64,000 nucleotides of DNA from an uncultured Elusimicrobia bacterium. Lineage in GTDB: Bacteria > Elusimicrobiota > Elusimicrobia > Elusimicrobiales > Elusimicrobiaceae. Positions 34,901-44,340 of the stretch are shown piece by piece. A program made the position numbers and the translations under genes. Below the pieces are notes generated by a model, which worked only from the letters and a program-made list of their open reading frames with translations, did no database searches and had not been told where the DNA came from. The stretch is from assembly GCA_947306425.1 (NCBI GenBank), contig CAMZGO010000001.1, positions 62,001 to 126,000 of the forward strand. The letters run 5' to 3'. Position 1 is the stretch's first letter. Each line of letters opens with the position of its first letter.

Positions 34901-36052
34901 TCAATGTTTAACAATACTATCTAAAAGTTCCTGAAACTTCTGTAATTGATTAACCATTTTAAAATGTTCACAAGCATATTGATATCCTGCTTGTCCAAAC
35001 TTGCTGGCAAGTTTAGGGTCTTCAACCAGCAAATCAATCATAACTGCCATATCATCTGGTGAAAAGGACATCATTCCCCCAGGCAATGCACGAACACATC
35101 CTACATCCGTAGAAATAAAAGGGATTTTACTGGTCATAGCTTCAATTATAGATATAGGATATACTTCATGAAAACTAGAAAAAAGATATAAATAAGCATG
35201 TTTGATAAGTGTCACGGTTTCCTGTCTAGAAACTTGATAGCGGAAATGCACTTTACGTTTACCATATATTTTTTGCAACTTTTTTTCATATTCTAATAAT
35301 TGGCTGTAATATTTTGTAGGTTTGCCCCCAACCAAAATCAATTCATGATTTTTACTAGCTTTAGATTTATAAAACCCCTCTAATAAGAACTTCTGATTTT
35401 TATCTACGAAATAATTAGCGACGCAAATAAAATAAGAGTTTTTAACTTCGGATTCAATTCCTTCCCAAAATCTATCATCCACTGCATTTTCTAAAATAAA
35501 TCCATCTAATCCAAAATGTTTTTTAAAAAAATTATAAGCATAATCTAAAGAATGCAAATGAACAATAGTATCATACTGGAAAAAATTATTCTTATTTCTA
35601 AAATATAGCCAACCCCATTTAATGTCTTTCCACACCTTATTGACAAAAGCCCGTAGTGATTGTAATTGAAATGTTTTCCATCTAAAATCATGCATACCAT
35701 GCATATAAAGAATTTTTTTACATGGCAATTTATGTAAATGAGGCAAAAGCAAATCGGTAAAAGCATTTTGTGTACATACGTTAACCATAACATCTATCTG
35801 CTGACAAAATTCTTGTACAATAGAAAAATAATTTCCTTTATTTCCCCAATACATACTATATCTAGTATGCAAATCAATGCGTTGAACATGAACGCCGTTT
35901 ATAATTTCTTGCTTTTTAACCCCTGATGAAATACTGGTAAGAACAATAATTTCATGCCCTGCCGCTGCTAATCGTTCAGCAAGTGATTGTGTAGCCATTT
36001 GTACCCCATCTTGATTGGGATAATATGAATGAACCGTAAATAATATCTTCAT
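34901..36052 (-). CDS. Glycosyltransferase family 4
   Basis: A 383-residue GT-B glycosyltransferase. N-terminal acceptor-side fold HSYYPNQDGVQMATQSLAERL; C-terminal donor-binding fold with ILVGGKPTKYY and FSSFHEVYPISIIEAMTSKIPFI, containing the E-x7-E motif. Retaining mechanism and NDP-sugar donor are expected for the family. It overlaps the upstream gene by 4 bp (ATGA). Confidence 0.9.
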   Translation of the reverse strand: MKILFTVHSYYPNQDGVQMATQSLAERLAAAGHEIIVLTSISSGVKKQEIINGVHVQRIDLHTRYSMYWGNKGNYFSIVQEFCQQIDVMVNVCTQNAFTDLLLPHLHKLPCKKILYMHGMHDFRWKTFQLQSLRAFVNKVWKDIKWGWLYFRNKNNFFQYDTIVHLHSLDYAYNFFKKHFGLDGFILENAVDDRFWEGIESEVKNSYFICVANYFVDKNQKFLLEGFYKSKASKNHELILVGGKPTKYYSQLLEYEKKLQKIYGKRKVHFRYQVSRQETVTLIKHAYLYLFSSFHEVYPISIIEAMTSKIPFISTDVGCVRALPGGMMSFSPDDMAVMIDLLVEDPKLASKFGQAGYQYACEHFKMVNQLQKFQELLDSIVKH

Positions 36053-37047
36053 AAATGTTTTCCCCTCTTAAATCTATTAAGAAGTATTATTTTTATGATA
36101 GCTAACTTACGACGCAAAGCCCGCGGTGAACTTTTCTTTTTAATTGATGACACTTTTGTTAATTTAGCCCAAACAGACGGTTTAATTTGCCTTTTAATAA
36201 TAAAATCCGCGTTTATTTCCTGCCAAGATTCAAAGGCACGGGGCGTGATTAAATAATTTTTCGGCGAACCGTTAAACAAACGCGTCAAACAGCGTTTTTG
36301 TATATGAACATAAGCATATTCCTTTTTTTTAATACCGGCAGATGTAACTAGGGCGCCGTAAACTTTGCATTTATTTATATCAAAGACTCTAGCGCCGTAT
36401 TCTAATTTAAAACCCGGGTTTTTATAATGCGATAAATAAAAATTATGGTTTAAACAATTTACGTCCGCGACATAATTATCAAACAGATATACGGAAAGAT
36501 TTTGCTTCTTAAAAATTACATTTATGCCGAAATTATCATCCTCATCAAAACCGAAATGTACACCTGAGGAAAAAACATTTTTATAATTAACTTCTGAACC
36601 GGAAGAAAGCATAAATGCTTTTAAGATTTTAGGACTATTTTTGTAGAGGCAAAAATGGCCCATATTGGAAATTTTATCATAATCTTTTTGCGGCAAAAAT
36701 TTAGCCATATCTCCAAAAATTAAATCCATATCACAATGTCCCCAATAGGTGCAATCCTGTAAATATTCTTGGAAAATATAACCAAAAGCAGGCTTATAAT
36801 CGCATAATTTATACGGTGTTTTTAAGGAAACAGGAAAATCAAATTTTGATTGTACTAAAGATTGAAGTTCTGCAAATTTCATTTGCTTTATTTGCACATT
36901 TTCCGGCAGCGGTTTTTTATAAACATCATCGGTAAAAACTAAAAACAAAAACTGTGAATTGTTCCCGCACGATTGGGCCCATAAATCAAACATGGCAGGC
37001 AGTTTCCCAAAATAAGGTGAAAAAATAATATATCTATATTTATTCAT
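36049..37047 (-). CDS. Glycosyltransferase-like protein (DUF6625-type)
   Basis: A 332-residue soluble protein. The stretch PYKLCDYKPAFGYIF followed by WGHCDMDLIFGDM is typical of a family found in capsule and O-antigen clusters; the D-x-D pair (CDMDL) suggests GT-A type nucleotide-sugar binding. The C-terminal ~70 residues are very basic. The gene is coupled by ATGA overlaps to the glycosyltransferases on both sides. Donor and linkage are unknown. Confidence 0.65.
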   Translation of the reverse strand: MNKYRYIIFSPYFGKLPAMFDLWAQSCGNNSQFLFLVFTDDVYKKPLPENVQIKQMKFAELQSLVQSKFDFPVSLKTPYKLCDYKPAFGYIFQEYLQDCTYWGHCDMDLIFGDMAKFLPQKDYDKISNMGHFCLYKNSPKILKAFMLSSGSEVNYKNVFSSGVHFGFDEDDNFGINVIFKKQNLSVYLFDNYVADVNCLNHNFYLSHYKNPGFKLEYGARVFDINKCKVYGALVTSAGIKKKEYAYVHIQKRCLTRLFNGSPKNYLITPRAFESWQEINADFIIKRQIKPSVWAKLTKVSSIKKKSSPRALRRKLAIIKIILLNRFKRGKHL

Positions 37048-37850
37048 CTTAAAACCTTCCTATAAAAATAACCGCGTACACAGTTAGGCATTAAAACTTG
37101 CACACAAAAACGCACTGCCGTATTAAATAAAAATGTCGGCAAAGAAATCAAACCAAGTTCGCGCAATTTCTTACTCATAGCATAATTGCTTTTGAAATAC
37201 TTATAACCGCCGCGGCGGCCATACATTGCTGCATCAACGCGTGCATTAAGTAAAATATCGGACAAATTTGCCATTTCATAGCCTTTTGCAGCCATACGCG
37301 CCCACAAATAATAATCTTCCATTAAATGAAAGGGTTGATAGTTCCCCGCCTCTAAAACGGCACTTTTTTTATACATAACCGTCATATGATTAAACGGGCT
37401 GCGGGTTCTAATAAATCGTTTTATTTCCTTATCTGTTATAGGAACTTTGCGAATAGCAACAGGGGTGTGGGTTTGGCTGTCAATTTCCCGAATCCAACTG
37501 CTTAAAATGGCAGTATTTGGGTGCTTTTCAAAATAGGAAAGTTGTTTTTCAAAACGGTCCGGCAAAGATACATCATCTGCATCCATACGGGCAATTATCG
37601 GATAAGAACATTTTTCTACACCTTGCCTTAAAGCCTCGCCAAGCCCGCTATTTTTAGCCAAACGATGCAAAGTTATTCTACCGCTGTATTGTGCCAAGAT
37701 ATCTTCCAACTCTTTAGTTAAAGGACCATCGCAAACAACAACTATTTCATCAGGTTTTTTTGTTTGGGTAAAAATACTATCCAATGCCTCTTTTAACCAA
37801 ATTGCATTATCTTTTTGATAAACTGACATTAAGACACTAAAATCTGCCAT
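37044..37850 (-). CDS. Glycosyltransferase family 2
   Basis: A 268-residue GT-A enzyme: VLMSVYQKDNAIWLKEALDS at the N-terminus, VVCDGPLT, then the DxD motif in ARMDADDVSLPDRF and LMEDYYLWARM. Inverting transfer of a sugar to the growing lipid-linked unit is expected. First gene of the minus-strand polysaccharide run, divergent from the sugar transferase gene over a ~100-bp AT-rich gap. Confidence 0.92.
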   Translation of the reverse strand: MADFSVLMSVYQKDNAIWLKEALDSIFTQTKKPDEIVVVCDGPLTKELEDILAQYSGRITLHRLAKNSGLGEALRQGVEKCSYPIIARMDADDVSLPDRFEKQLSYFEKHPNTAILSSWIREIDSQTHTPVAIRKVPITDKEIKRFIRTRSPFNHMTVMYKKSAVLEAGNYQPFHLMEDYYLWARMAAKGYEMANLSDILLNARVDAAMYGRRGGYKYFKSNYAMSKKLRELGLISLPTFLFNTAVRFCVQVLMPNCVRGYFYRKVLR

Positions 37851-37949
37851 ATATAAATTATATCATTTAACAAAATGCTAAAATATATATGTGGGGATAG
37901 TAGGGGAAAATCTTTGACTTATAATTGTATTGTAAAGTAGGGGAATTTT

Positions 37950-39269
37950 ATGACACGTTTTTTATTTTTTTGTATTGATTTTTTTGTTTATTTAGCTATA
38001 ATTTCTGCAGTATTAATTTTAAGACACGGCATTTTTAACCTATTATTTTTCTACTATAATTGTGAAATACTTGTACCTGTATTTTTCCTAATATCTGCTT
38101 TGCTCTGGATTTTTTCTTTTTATGATTTACACCTTCTTAAAAAATGGCAAATCACTTACAAAAATCTATTTGTTGCTTTTTTTATTTCTTTTATAAGTGC
38201 AGCTGCATTTATTTACTTCATGGCACCTATTCTAAATATAGCAACACCGAAAACAATATTATTCACTGTCTTTCTTTTGTATTATTGTTATATTTATTTA
38301 TCCCGCAAATTATATTCAAATATCACTTTTCATAAAACAAATGTTTTGGTTTTTGGTAAAAGTAATACTCTAAATAAACTTTTAAAAGAATTAAAAAATT
38401 CCAAACATTACAATATTATAGGGCATCACGATAAAGTAGAAGATATACCTTACCCTAAGGATATGGATTTGATATTAGTATCAAGTAAATTATTCAGCCA
38501 AAACAAAGAGGCATGGAATATAATTGCACAAAAATTTCTACTAAAAGGTTATTTGCTTACTACAGATTTAATAATATTTGAAGATATTTTTAAACGTATT
38601 TCCAAAGAAGGTATTAAAGATAATATGTGGCTGTTGCGCGGTGTTGGGGCAAGGCGCGGTAAAAATATATATCCTATAATAAAACGTCTTATAGATATGG
38701 CTTTTTCTTTATGCTTGCTGCCAATATTTATTTTACCGATGATTTTTGTTTATTTATTAATCAAATTTATTGATGGTTTTGACCCCATTTTTTTACAAGA
38801 AAGAGTGGGCAAATTAGAAAAGAAAATTTATATCTATAAATTTAGAACAATGATACCGAATACCGAAAACATAACGAAACTGGGCGAAATTTTAAGGCGC
38901 TTTCGTTTAGATGAAATACCGCAAATAATAAATATCTTGAAAGGCGATATTTCTTTCGTAGGTCCGCGCCCTTTATATCAAGATGAATATGTGTTTTTAA
39001 ATAAATATGTACCAAGCCATGCTGTACGCAGTATCGTTAAACCGGGTTTAACGGGTTGGGCACAACTTAACTTTAAAGCACCACCCACTTACTGCGTTCA
39101 AAATATTGATTTAGAAGGAAAGCCAACAGATAAAGTTTTTGACGCCGCTTTTAACCGTCTTGCTTATGATGTTTGGTATATCAAAAACAGGTCTTTTGCT
39201 CTTGATATTGAAATACTTCTTAAAACGGCAAAACGTGCCTTTATTAAAGATAATATGATGAAAGAATAA
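37950..39269 (+). CDS. WcaJ-type undecaprenyl-phosphate sugar phosphotransferase
   Basis: A 439-residue initiating enzyme that moves sugar-1-phosphate onto undecaprenyl phosphate. Four N-terminal membrane helices (residues ~1-115), a CoA-binding-like central domain, then the catalytic bacterial sugar transferase domain from ~240 (RVGKLEKKIYIYKFRTMI, LRRFRLDEIPQIINIL, SFVGPRPL, KPGLTGWAQ). It starts the polysaccharide made by the neighbouring genes. RBS AGGGGA precedes the ATG. A TATAAT lies at 37920-37925 without a clear -35. Confidence 0.92.
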   Translation: MTRFLFFCIDFFVYLAIISAVLILRHGIFNLLFFYYNCEILVPVFFLISALLWIFSFYDLHLLKKWQITYKNLFVAFFISFISAAAFIYFMAPILNIATPKTILFTVFLLYYCYIYLSRKLYSNITFHKTNVLVFGKSNTLNKLLKELKNSKHYNIIGHHDKVEDIPYPKDMDLILVSSKLFSQNKEAWNIIAQKFLLKGYLLTTDLIIFEDIFKRISKEGIKDNMWLLRGVGARRGKNIYPIIKRLIDMAFSLCLLPIFILPMIFVYLLIKFIDGFDPIFLQERVGKLEKKIYIYKFRTMIPNTENITKLGEILRRFRLDEIPQIINILKGDISFVGPRPLYQDEYVFLNKYVPSHAVRSIVKPGLTGWAQLNFKAPPTYCVQNIDLEGKPTDKVFDAAFNRLAYDVWYIKNRSFALDIEILLKTAKRAFIKDNMMKE

Positions 39270-39325
39270 ATGCTTTATTTAGCAATCCCGCACGCATTAC
39301 GCATTGTGTTTATTTCTTTAATATA

Positions 39326-39353
39326 AAAACCCCGTCATCGTGACGGGGTTTTT
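39326..39353. terminator. Intrinsic terminator
   Basis: AAAACCCCGTCA/TGACGGGGTTTT with a three-base loop and T-tract. It separates the convergent sugar transferase and outer-membrane barrel genes and is symmetric enough to work both ways. Confidence 0.88.
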
Positions 39354-39372
39354 ATGCGATAAAATAATTACA

Positions 39373-40503
39373 TTAGAAAATGGCTTTTACAAAAGCACCA
39401 ACCCTGTTATTAAAGTAAACATTATCCGCACCTGCGTTTGAAGCACGGCGGCGATATTGATACCAAACGCCTGCGCTTAACCATTCTTTAAACTGATAAT
39501 TTACTTCAGGACGGAGTGTAAAAACATCATCAGATCTTTTAACACCGGCAACTGCTTTGGCATAGTAAAGATTCTCATAGCCTAAAGTTAGACCTGCGGT
39601 AAATTTTTCCAAAATCTTTTGAGAACCATATAATTTAACACCTGTAGAAACGAAGTAACGGTTATTAGTAGTTACAGTTTCTTCAAAAGTTCTCTCTCCC
39701 GATAAACGAATAAGATTTTGAGTGGTCGGTTCCCAAGATACAGAAACATTATAACCAAGCAAATTAGCATAATTATCACAACCATCCTTATCGTGATTGT
39801 AATTCCTGTAATTGTAAGTAAGTTTTGCTTCGCCCAATACTTTCGGAGCAATTTGCCCTTCCATACCCAAAGCAATTATACCACCTGTAGAATTGTTATC
39901 TTGGTTACTGTTGTAAGACAAAGCCGTAAAAGTATATTCAGCTAGAAAGTTAGTTTTTTCAGAAACATTATAATATACACCTGCACCGACATTAACACGG
40001 TTTCTATCTAACTCTTGGATTTGCCCCCCGACAGTATATTTATTTATTTCGTCAGAAATATTTAAACCCAAACTTAATTTCTTATAAGCGCTAGTTCTGT
40101 AAGAAGCATAAATATTATTATTGATTCTTTGTTTGCGCTCGGTAAGTGATGAGTTTGCCGGGTCAGATGTAAGTAAAAACCTATTACCCGCTTTAAAGAC
40201 ATCATTACCAATTTCTGCATTAACCAAAGTATCCCAATAACCATTTTTGCCATTGTGTTTAGAATAAGCATTATAACCGCCCACAGCACTGAAATTGCCT
40301 TTTAAGGAAGTATTGGGTATCACTAACTCATACAAAGCACCAATCTTTGTAGAGCTTATACCAGCACCTATTCTATTGCCATTAGTCAAATAAATATTGT
40401 CATCATAACTGAGTTCTTCGGAAGCCATAAATTTAAGGTCCGAAGCACTAACTGCCAATGTAGCAAAAACAAAAACAAAAGTTAAAAAAATTGACCTTTT
40501 CAT
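39373..40503 (-). CDS. Outer-membrane beta-barrel protein, exopolysaccharide-associated style
   Basis: A 376-residue protein with signal peptide (MKRSIFLTFVFVFATLAVSA) and repeated amphipathic strands ending in a Phe (FVKAIF), a typical outer-membrane end. The opening ASEELSYDDNIYLT resembles barrels linked to polysaccharide secretion systems. With the gene upstream (9-bp gap) it forms a two-gene exported unit. The specific role is inferred from its position next to the polysaccharide cluster. Confidence 0.72.
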   Translation of the reverse strand: MKRSIFLTFVFVFATLAVSASDLKFMASEELSYDDNIYLTNGNRIGAGISSTKIGALYELVIPNTSLKGNFSAVGGYNAYSKHNGKNGYWDTLVNAEIGNDVFKAGNRFLLTSDPANSSLTERKQRINNNIYASYRTSAYKKLSLGLNISDEINKYTVGGQIQELDRNRVNVGAGVYYNVSEKTNFLAEYTFTALSYNSNQDNNSTGGIIALGMEGQIAPKVLGEAKLTYNYRNYNHDKDGCDNYANLLGYNVSVSWEPTTQNLIRLSGERTFEETVTTNNRYFVSTGVKLYGSQKILEKFTAGLTLGYENLYYAKAVAGVKRSDDVFTLRPEVNYQFKEWLSAGVWYQYRRRASNAGADNVYFNNRVGAFVKAIF

Positions 40504-40512
40504 ATTTATTGA

Positions 40513-41043
40513 TTACCTCGGTGAAGACGGACTCATAACATCCATAGTTGCTTGTTGTGTAACAACTTCATTTACATATTCCGATACCGTAGGAAATTCT
40601 ACGGTTGTAGGAGCAGATGCTACAGGTTTGGCTTCAGAATTTTTTTGAGAAACTACCTTAGTCGGCTTATTCTCTTTTTGTTTAGCAGGTGCTGCTGCTT
40701 CAGAATATTTTATTTTAGAAACTTTGTAGTTATTCGGTGATACAGAAAATGTTGCTTGACCTTTGGAAAAAATCTTTTCCCCTCCTACTTCAACTCCGCT
40801 TATATTATCTCCCGCAATCAAAATACTACCGTCTTTTGCTTTGGAAATTTGTACTTCTTGCCCCTGTGGAATGACGATTAAAACCCCATCATAAAGTACA
40901 CGAGCAGGTGTTTTTCCTGATATAGTAACCGGTGTCCCCTGTTCATAAGAAGTTGTTTGTCCATTTTGTAAAACAACAACTTCAGCTAAAGCCGTTGCGG
41001 AAACAAATACTCCGATAACGGCTGATAATATTAATTTTTTCAC
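40513..41043 (-). CDS. Exported hypothetical protein
   Basis: A 176-residue protein with a GTG start preceded by AAGGAGG. The signal peptide (MKKLILSAVIGVFVSATALA) is followed by a beta-rich region of FecR-like appearance (VPVTISGK-style strands, residues ~20-105), then a Lys/Ala/Pro-rich linker and a Ser/Pro tail. It is likely periplasmic, and coupled to the following outer-membrane barrel. I do not recognise a defined family. Confidence 0.65.
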   Translation of the reverse strand: MKKLILSAVIGVFVSATALAEVVVLQNGQTTSYEQGTPVTISGKTPARVLYDGVLIVIPQGQEVQISKAKDGSILIAGDNISGVEVGGEKIFSKGQATFSVSPNNYKVSKIKYSEAAAPAKQKENKPTKVVSQKNSEAKPVASAPTTVEFPTVSEYVNEVVTQQATMDVMSPSSPR

Positions 41044-41177
41044 TTTTCCTCCTTAATAATTTAACAAAAATTGACATCTTTTCCTTACTAATACATATAT
41101 TTTACTACTTTTCAGATATACAAATCAAGTAAAATAATGAATTTACATTATAAAAATTGTTAATAATTGCAAATATT

Positions 41178-42341
41178 CTAACGGCTCTCTATGAATGTAC
41201 GGAAATCTAAAGTATTATTTATTTTTTTGAAAAGCCACCCTTTTTTTGAATCATCATATAAAGCAGTAGTATCTTTAAAATTGGCTTTTAGGGCTTTATC
41301 TAAATACTTATACATATTTTTTTTATCGCGTTTGACAGTCCAAAAGTAGCCGGCATAATTGATTGCAGCAGGTGCAAGACCAGGGGCATATTTTAGTGCA
41401 AGTTCAAAATCTTGTTTTGCCTCGTCATAATGTCCCATTTTCATATTTACATAACCGCGGTTGTTATAAGAAATTGCCCAAGATGGATTAAGTTCTAAAG
41501 AGGAAGTATAGTCCTTTTGGGCAGATTGCCAATCTTCAAATTCCTCAAAAATTAAACCGCGCCTGTTATAATAGATTGCTTGTGGGTTTAAAGCAATCAA
41601 AGCCGTATAATCTTCAATAGCTTGTTCAAAAAGGGATATTTCTTTTAAGGCAGCCGCACGCAACATAAGTGCCGTTTCATTTTTGGGATTCTTATTTATT
41701 ACTTGGCTTAAAAGAGAGATTGCTTCGTCATACATTTCATTATTAATTTGAATGCGGGCAAGGTATAAAATAACTTCGTCATTATCTGGATCTTTTTGAA
41801 GCAACTCATTAAAAATATCACCAGCTATATCATAATTATACAGTTTATAATTTGCACGCCCTTGCAAAAATAAAGCCTTATTCTTTAAAGATTTATCTTT
41901 AATTTTATTTAAATCGGACAGAGCATTTTTAATTTGCCCTAACTCTATTAAACAAATAGCACGATTATAATAAAATCCACTGTAATCTGTTTTCAATTTA
42001 ATGGCAATATCAAAATTCTTTTTAGCTGAAATATAATCTTTAATATCCAAATACGCAAGCCCAAGGGCATAATATTTAAAAGGGTCTTTTGGCGAGAGTT
42101 CTATTATTTTATTATAATCGGCAATAGCTTTTTTTATTTTGCCCTGCTCCCGGTAAGCATCACCGCGGCGATGAAGGGCAGAAATATATTGGGGAGCTTG
42201 ATTTATTGCTTTTGTGTAAAGATCTATTTGTTTATTTAGATCTTTTTCCCTTAAAGCAGCTTGATAATATTGCTTTGCTGTTACCCCCCAGCAAGGGGAT
42301 ATTAAAACCGCTACAAGAAGAGAAAAGAAAAAATATCTCAT
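41178..42341 (-). CDS. Exported TPR-repeat protein
   Basis: A 387-residue protein. The ATG at 42341 gives a signal peptide (MRYFFFSLLVAVLISPCWG) and a 4-bp ATGA overlap with the preceding gene; an upstream TTG is less likely. Eight or more TPR units follow, seen as repeated A-x3-Y-x11-P spacing (KAIADYNKIIELSPKDP, SAQKDYTSSLELNPSW, EAKQDFELALKYAPG). TPRs usually hold protein partners. A periplasmic assembly role is possible. Confidence 0.85.
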   Translation of the reverse strand: MRYFFFSLLVAVLISPCWGVTAKQYYQAALREKDLNKQIDLYTKAINQAPQYISALHRRGDAYREQGKIKKAIADYNKIIELSPKDPFKYYALGLAYLDIKDYISAKKNFDIAIKLKTDYSGFYYNRAICLIELGQIKNALSDLNKIKDKSLKNKALFLQGRANYKLYNYDIAGDIFNELLQKDPDNDEVILYLARIQINNEMYDEAISLLSQVINKNPKNETALMLRAAALKEISLFEQAIEDYTALIALNPQAIYYNRRGLIFEEFEDWQSAQKDYTSSLELNPSWAISYNNRGYVNMKMGHYDEAKQDFELALKYAPGLAPAAINYAGYFWTVKRDKKNMYKYLDKALKANFKDTTALYDDSKKGWLFKKINNTLDFRTFIESR

Positions 42342-43162
42342 TGCATTATGTACCAAAGTAATACTTGGCTTAGAATAAGTAATATGCCTACCAAATAACC
42401 AAGCACCAAGGCAATTTTTGTAAAAAACCTTAAATTTAGAAGTACGGCAGCAAGCAGGGTAAAGCGGATGGACATTTTAGTAAAAAATTCCGCTTTATTT
42501 TGTACTTTTTTGAAACTTCTCACAACAATATTTTTAATTAAAAACAATATTCCTCCCAAAAAAGCAATTACTAAGACACCGACTGCCGTTTTTGCAGCAT
42601 ATTGACGAATATTTCGGGAAATATCTTCAAATGTTTTTTTGATAATATCAAGCAAGTTTTTTTGTTCTAAACTATCGGCGAATTTATCTACTTTACTTTC
42701 AAGGGAATTTTTTATCCTCAACACAGTTTTACGTATAATTTCACCTAAAGTTGACGAAACCGATAAAACAGTATGCAACAATGCCATAGTGAGCCCATAA
42801 ACAAGGCCTGCGCATCCATAAATACCAAAAAGCAGAATAAAAACAAGTGCGAGATACCAAAACGGGTAAGCCATACCTATAAAATACTCTTTAAAAATAA
42901 TGTAACTTCCCGCAATTAATATGCCGCTGGATAAAATCACCCAAGGTATTAACAAAAATATACTTTTCTTGATTAATTTATGACAAATATCAACCAAAAC
43001 CTCTGCTACAGGAGTATTATGGGGGTGATATTTACGATTATGTATTTTTTGAGACTGCTTTGCAACAGGTGCAATACTTCCTGCTTCCGCTTTCACGGGT
43101 AAAGTATTTTTTTGCCTTTTCGTATTTTCTTCTTTTTTTGTTTTTTGCGTTCTTTTTAACAT
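42338..43162 (-). CDS. Membrane protein of unknown function
   Basis: A 274-residue protein. A very basic Lys/Gln-rich N-terminus (~60 residues) is followed by about five hydrophobic segments, two near 70-135 and three near 190-274, with an amphipathic stretch (residues ~145-185) between them. No family recognised. Coupled downstream to the TPR gene (ATGA) and preceded by the 42-residue Cys/His-rich peptide gene. Confidence 0.65.
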   Translation of the reverse strand: MLKRTQKTKKEENTKRQKNTLPVKAEAGSIAPVAKQSQKIHNRKYHPHNTPVAEVLVDICHKLIKKSIFLLIPWVILSSGILIAGSYIIFKEYFIGMAYPFWYLALVFILLFGIYGCAGLVYGLTMALLHTVLSVSSTLGEIIRKTVLRIKNSLESKVDKFADSLEQKNLLDIIKKTFEDISRNIRQYAAKTAVGVLVIAFLGGILFLIKNIVVRSFKKVQNKAEFFTKMSIRFTLLAAVLLNLRFFTKIALVLGYLVGILLILSQVLLWYIMQ

Positions 43163-43171
43163 AATGCCCCT

Positions 43172-43300
43172 TTAATGATTATGGCAGCAACAGCCATCGC
43201 AACAAGTATGCCCATGTTTTTTGACGGAAGAAGCCCGCTCTGAAATTTTAATCAATTTACCTGTTTTCTTATCTATTATGTAAGTTCCCGTATTTGACAT
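43172..43300 (-). CDS. 42-aa Cys/His-rich peptide
   Basis: A small gene that automatic callers may miss. ATG at 43300, stop at 43172-43174, with AGGAAG 9 bases before the start. The product begins MSNTGTYIIDKKTGKLIKIS and ends HGHTCCDGCCCHNH: five Cys and four His in its last 14 residues, a probable metal-binding tail. It sits 1 bp after the CorA-like gene, in the same direction, suggesting cotranscription. The function is unknown; zinc or another metal is inferred from composition. Confidence 0.7.
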   Translation of the reverse strand: MSNTGTYIIDKKTGKLIKISERASSVKKHGHTCCDGCCCHNH

Positions 43301-43301
43301 T

Positions 43302-44225
43302 TTACCACTTCCTATATTTCCAATACATCACTGCACACCACACTGATAATACCGCAAGGCCCATAATAATCCAAAAAGCACGAGGGTGGCCTGACAAAGG
43401 TATGGCGACGTTCATGGAAAAGGCACTAACAACGAAAGTCGGCACCATAATCCAAATAGTGATAGTATTCAATTTTTTAACTAAAACGTTTAAATTATTA
43501 TTCACTATTGAAGCCCTTGCATCCATTAAACTGGCCAAAATATTTGAATAAATTTCTGCCTGCTTTTGAGATTGGGTATTTTCAACTATAATATCGTCCA
43601 ACATTTCCCGGTTTTGCTCGTTTAGACCTATTCTTATGCTGAAATTGCGGAGTTTTTCAAAAACGAAACCGTTAGCAGTAATTGCGCTAGCATAATAAAC
43701 CAAACTTTTCTCCAAACTAAAAAGATTTAACAGATATTTATTATCCATTGATTGAGTCATTTTATCTTCAATTTCTTCGGTAATCATATTTATGATGCGT
43801 AAATGTTCAAGATAATGTGAAATTGAATTATAGATTATTTTTAAAAAGACATCATTTAAACCTGCTACCGAATTAAACCGCTTGCCGATAAAAAGAGGAA
43901 TATCTTCCGGCAAAACAATAACAAGTTGGTTTTTATATAAAAATAAACCCATGGAAGCTACCCTGAAAACAAGCTGCTCTTTACCAGAATAATTGCGGGG
44001 GCGGTTCAAAATCAAAGCAGTATGTTCCGGCTCTGTTTCAAGACGGGGAAGTTCTTCCGGGTCCATAGCGGAAGCAAGGGTATGTTCATCTATTTTGAGT
44101 ACATCAACAAGATATTTTTGCTCTTCTACCGAAGGATTAACAAAAAGCAAAATACCCGCCTTATCCGGAGAAATAGTATTTTCTTCTTCTATTTTACTGT
44201 TTTTTATAATATACTTTTTAAGCAT
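43302..44225 (-). CDS. corA: CorA-like divalent cation transporter
   Basis: A 307-residue CorA superfamily membrane protein. The N-terminal cytoplasmic domain contains DPEELPRLE, and the long helices (residues ~150-240) lead to two C-terminal membrane segments ending in a basic tail (MYWKYRKW). The pore signature normally GMN reads SMN (AFSMNV). The DNA (TCC ATG AAC) confirms the change. Mg2+ is the usual CorA substrate, but the altered motif makes specificity uncertain. Confidence 0.85.
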   Translation of the reverse strand: MLKKYIIKNSKIEEENTISPDKAGILLFVNPSVEEQKYLVDVLKIDEHTLASAMDPEELPRLETEPEHTALILNRPRNYSGKEQLVFRVASMGLFLYKNQLVIVLPEDIPLFIGKRFNSVAGLNDVFLKIIYNSISHYLEHLRIINMITEEIEDKMTQSMDNKYLLNLFSLEKSLVYYASAITANGFVFEKLRNFSIRIGLNEQNREMLDDIIVENTQSQKQAEIYSNILASLMDARASIVNNNLNVLVKKLNTITIWIMVPTFVVSAFSMNVAIPLSGHPRAFWIIMGLAVLSVWCAVMYWKYRKW

Positions 44226-44340
44226 AAAAACTCCAAACCCTAATTGCCCGTATCAAAAAATTTCATTATACTCCACCCTTGTATTTTATATAATTTATAG
44301 AGCATTGTACACAAAAATTTTATCATTTTAAGAGGTCAAA

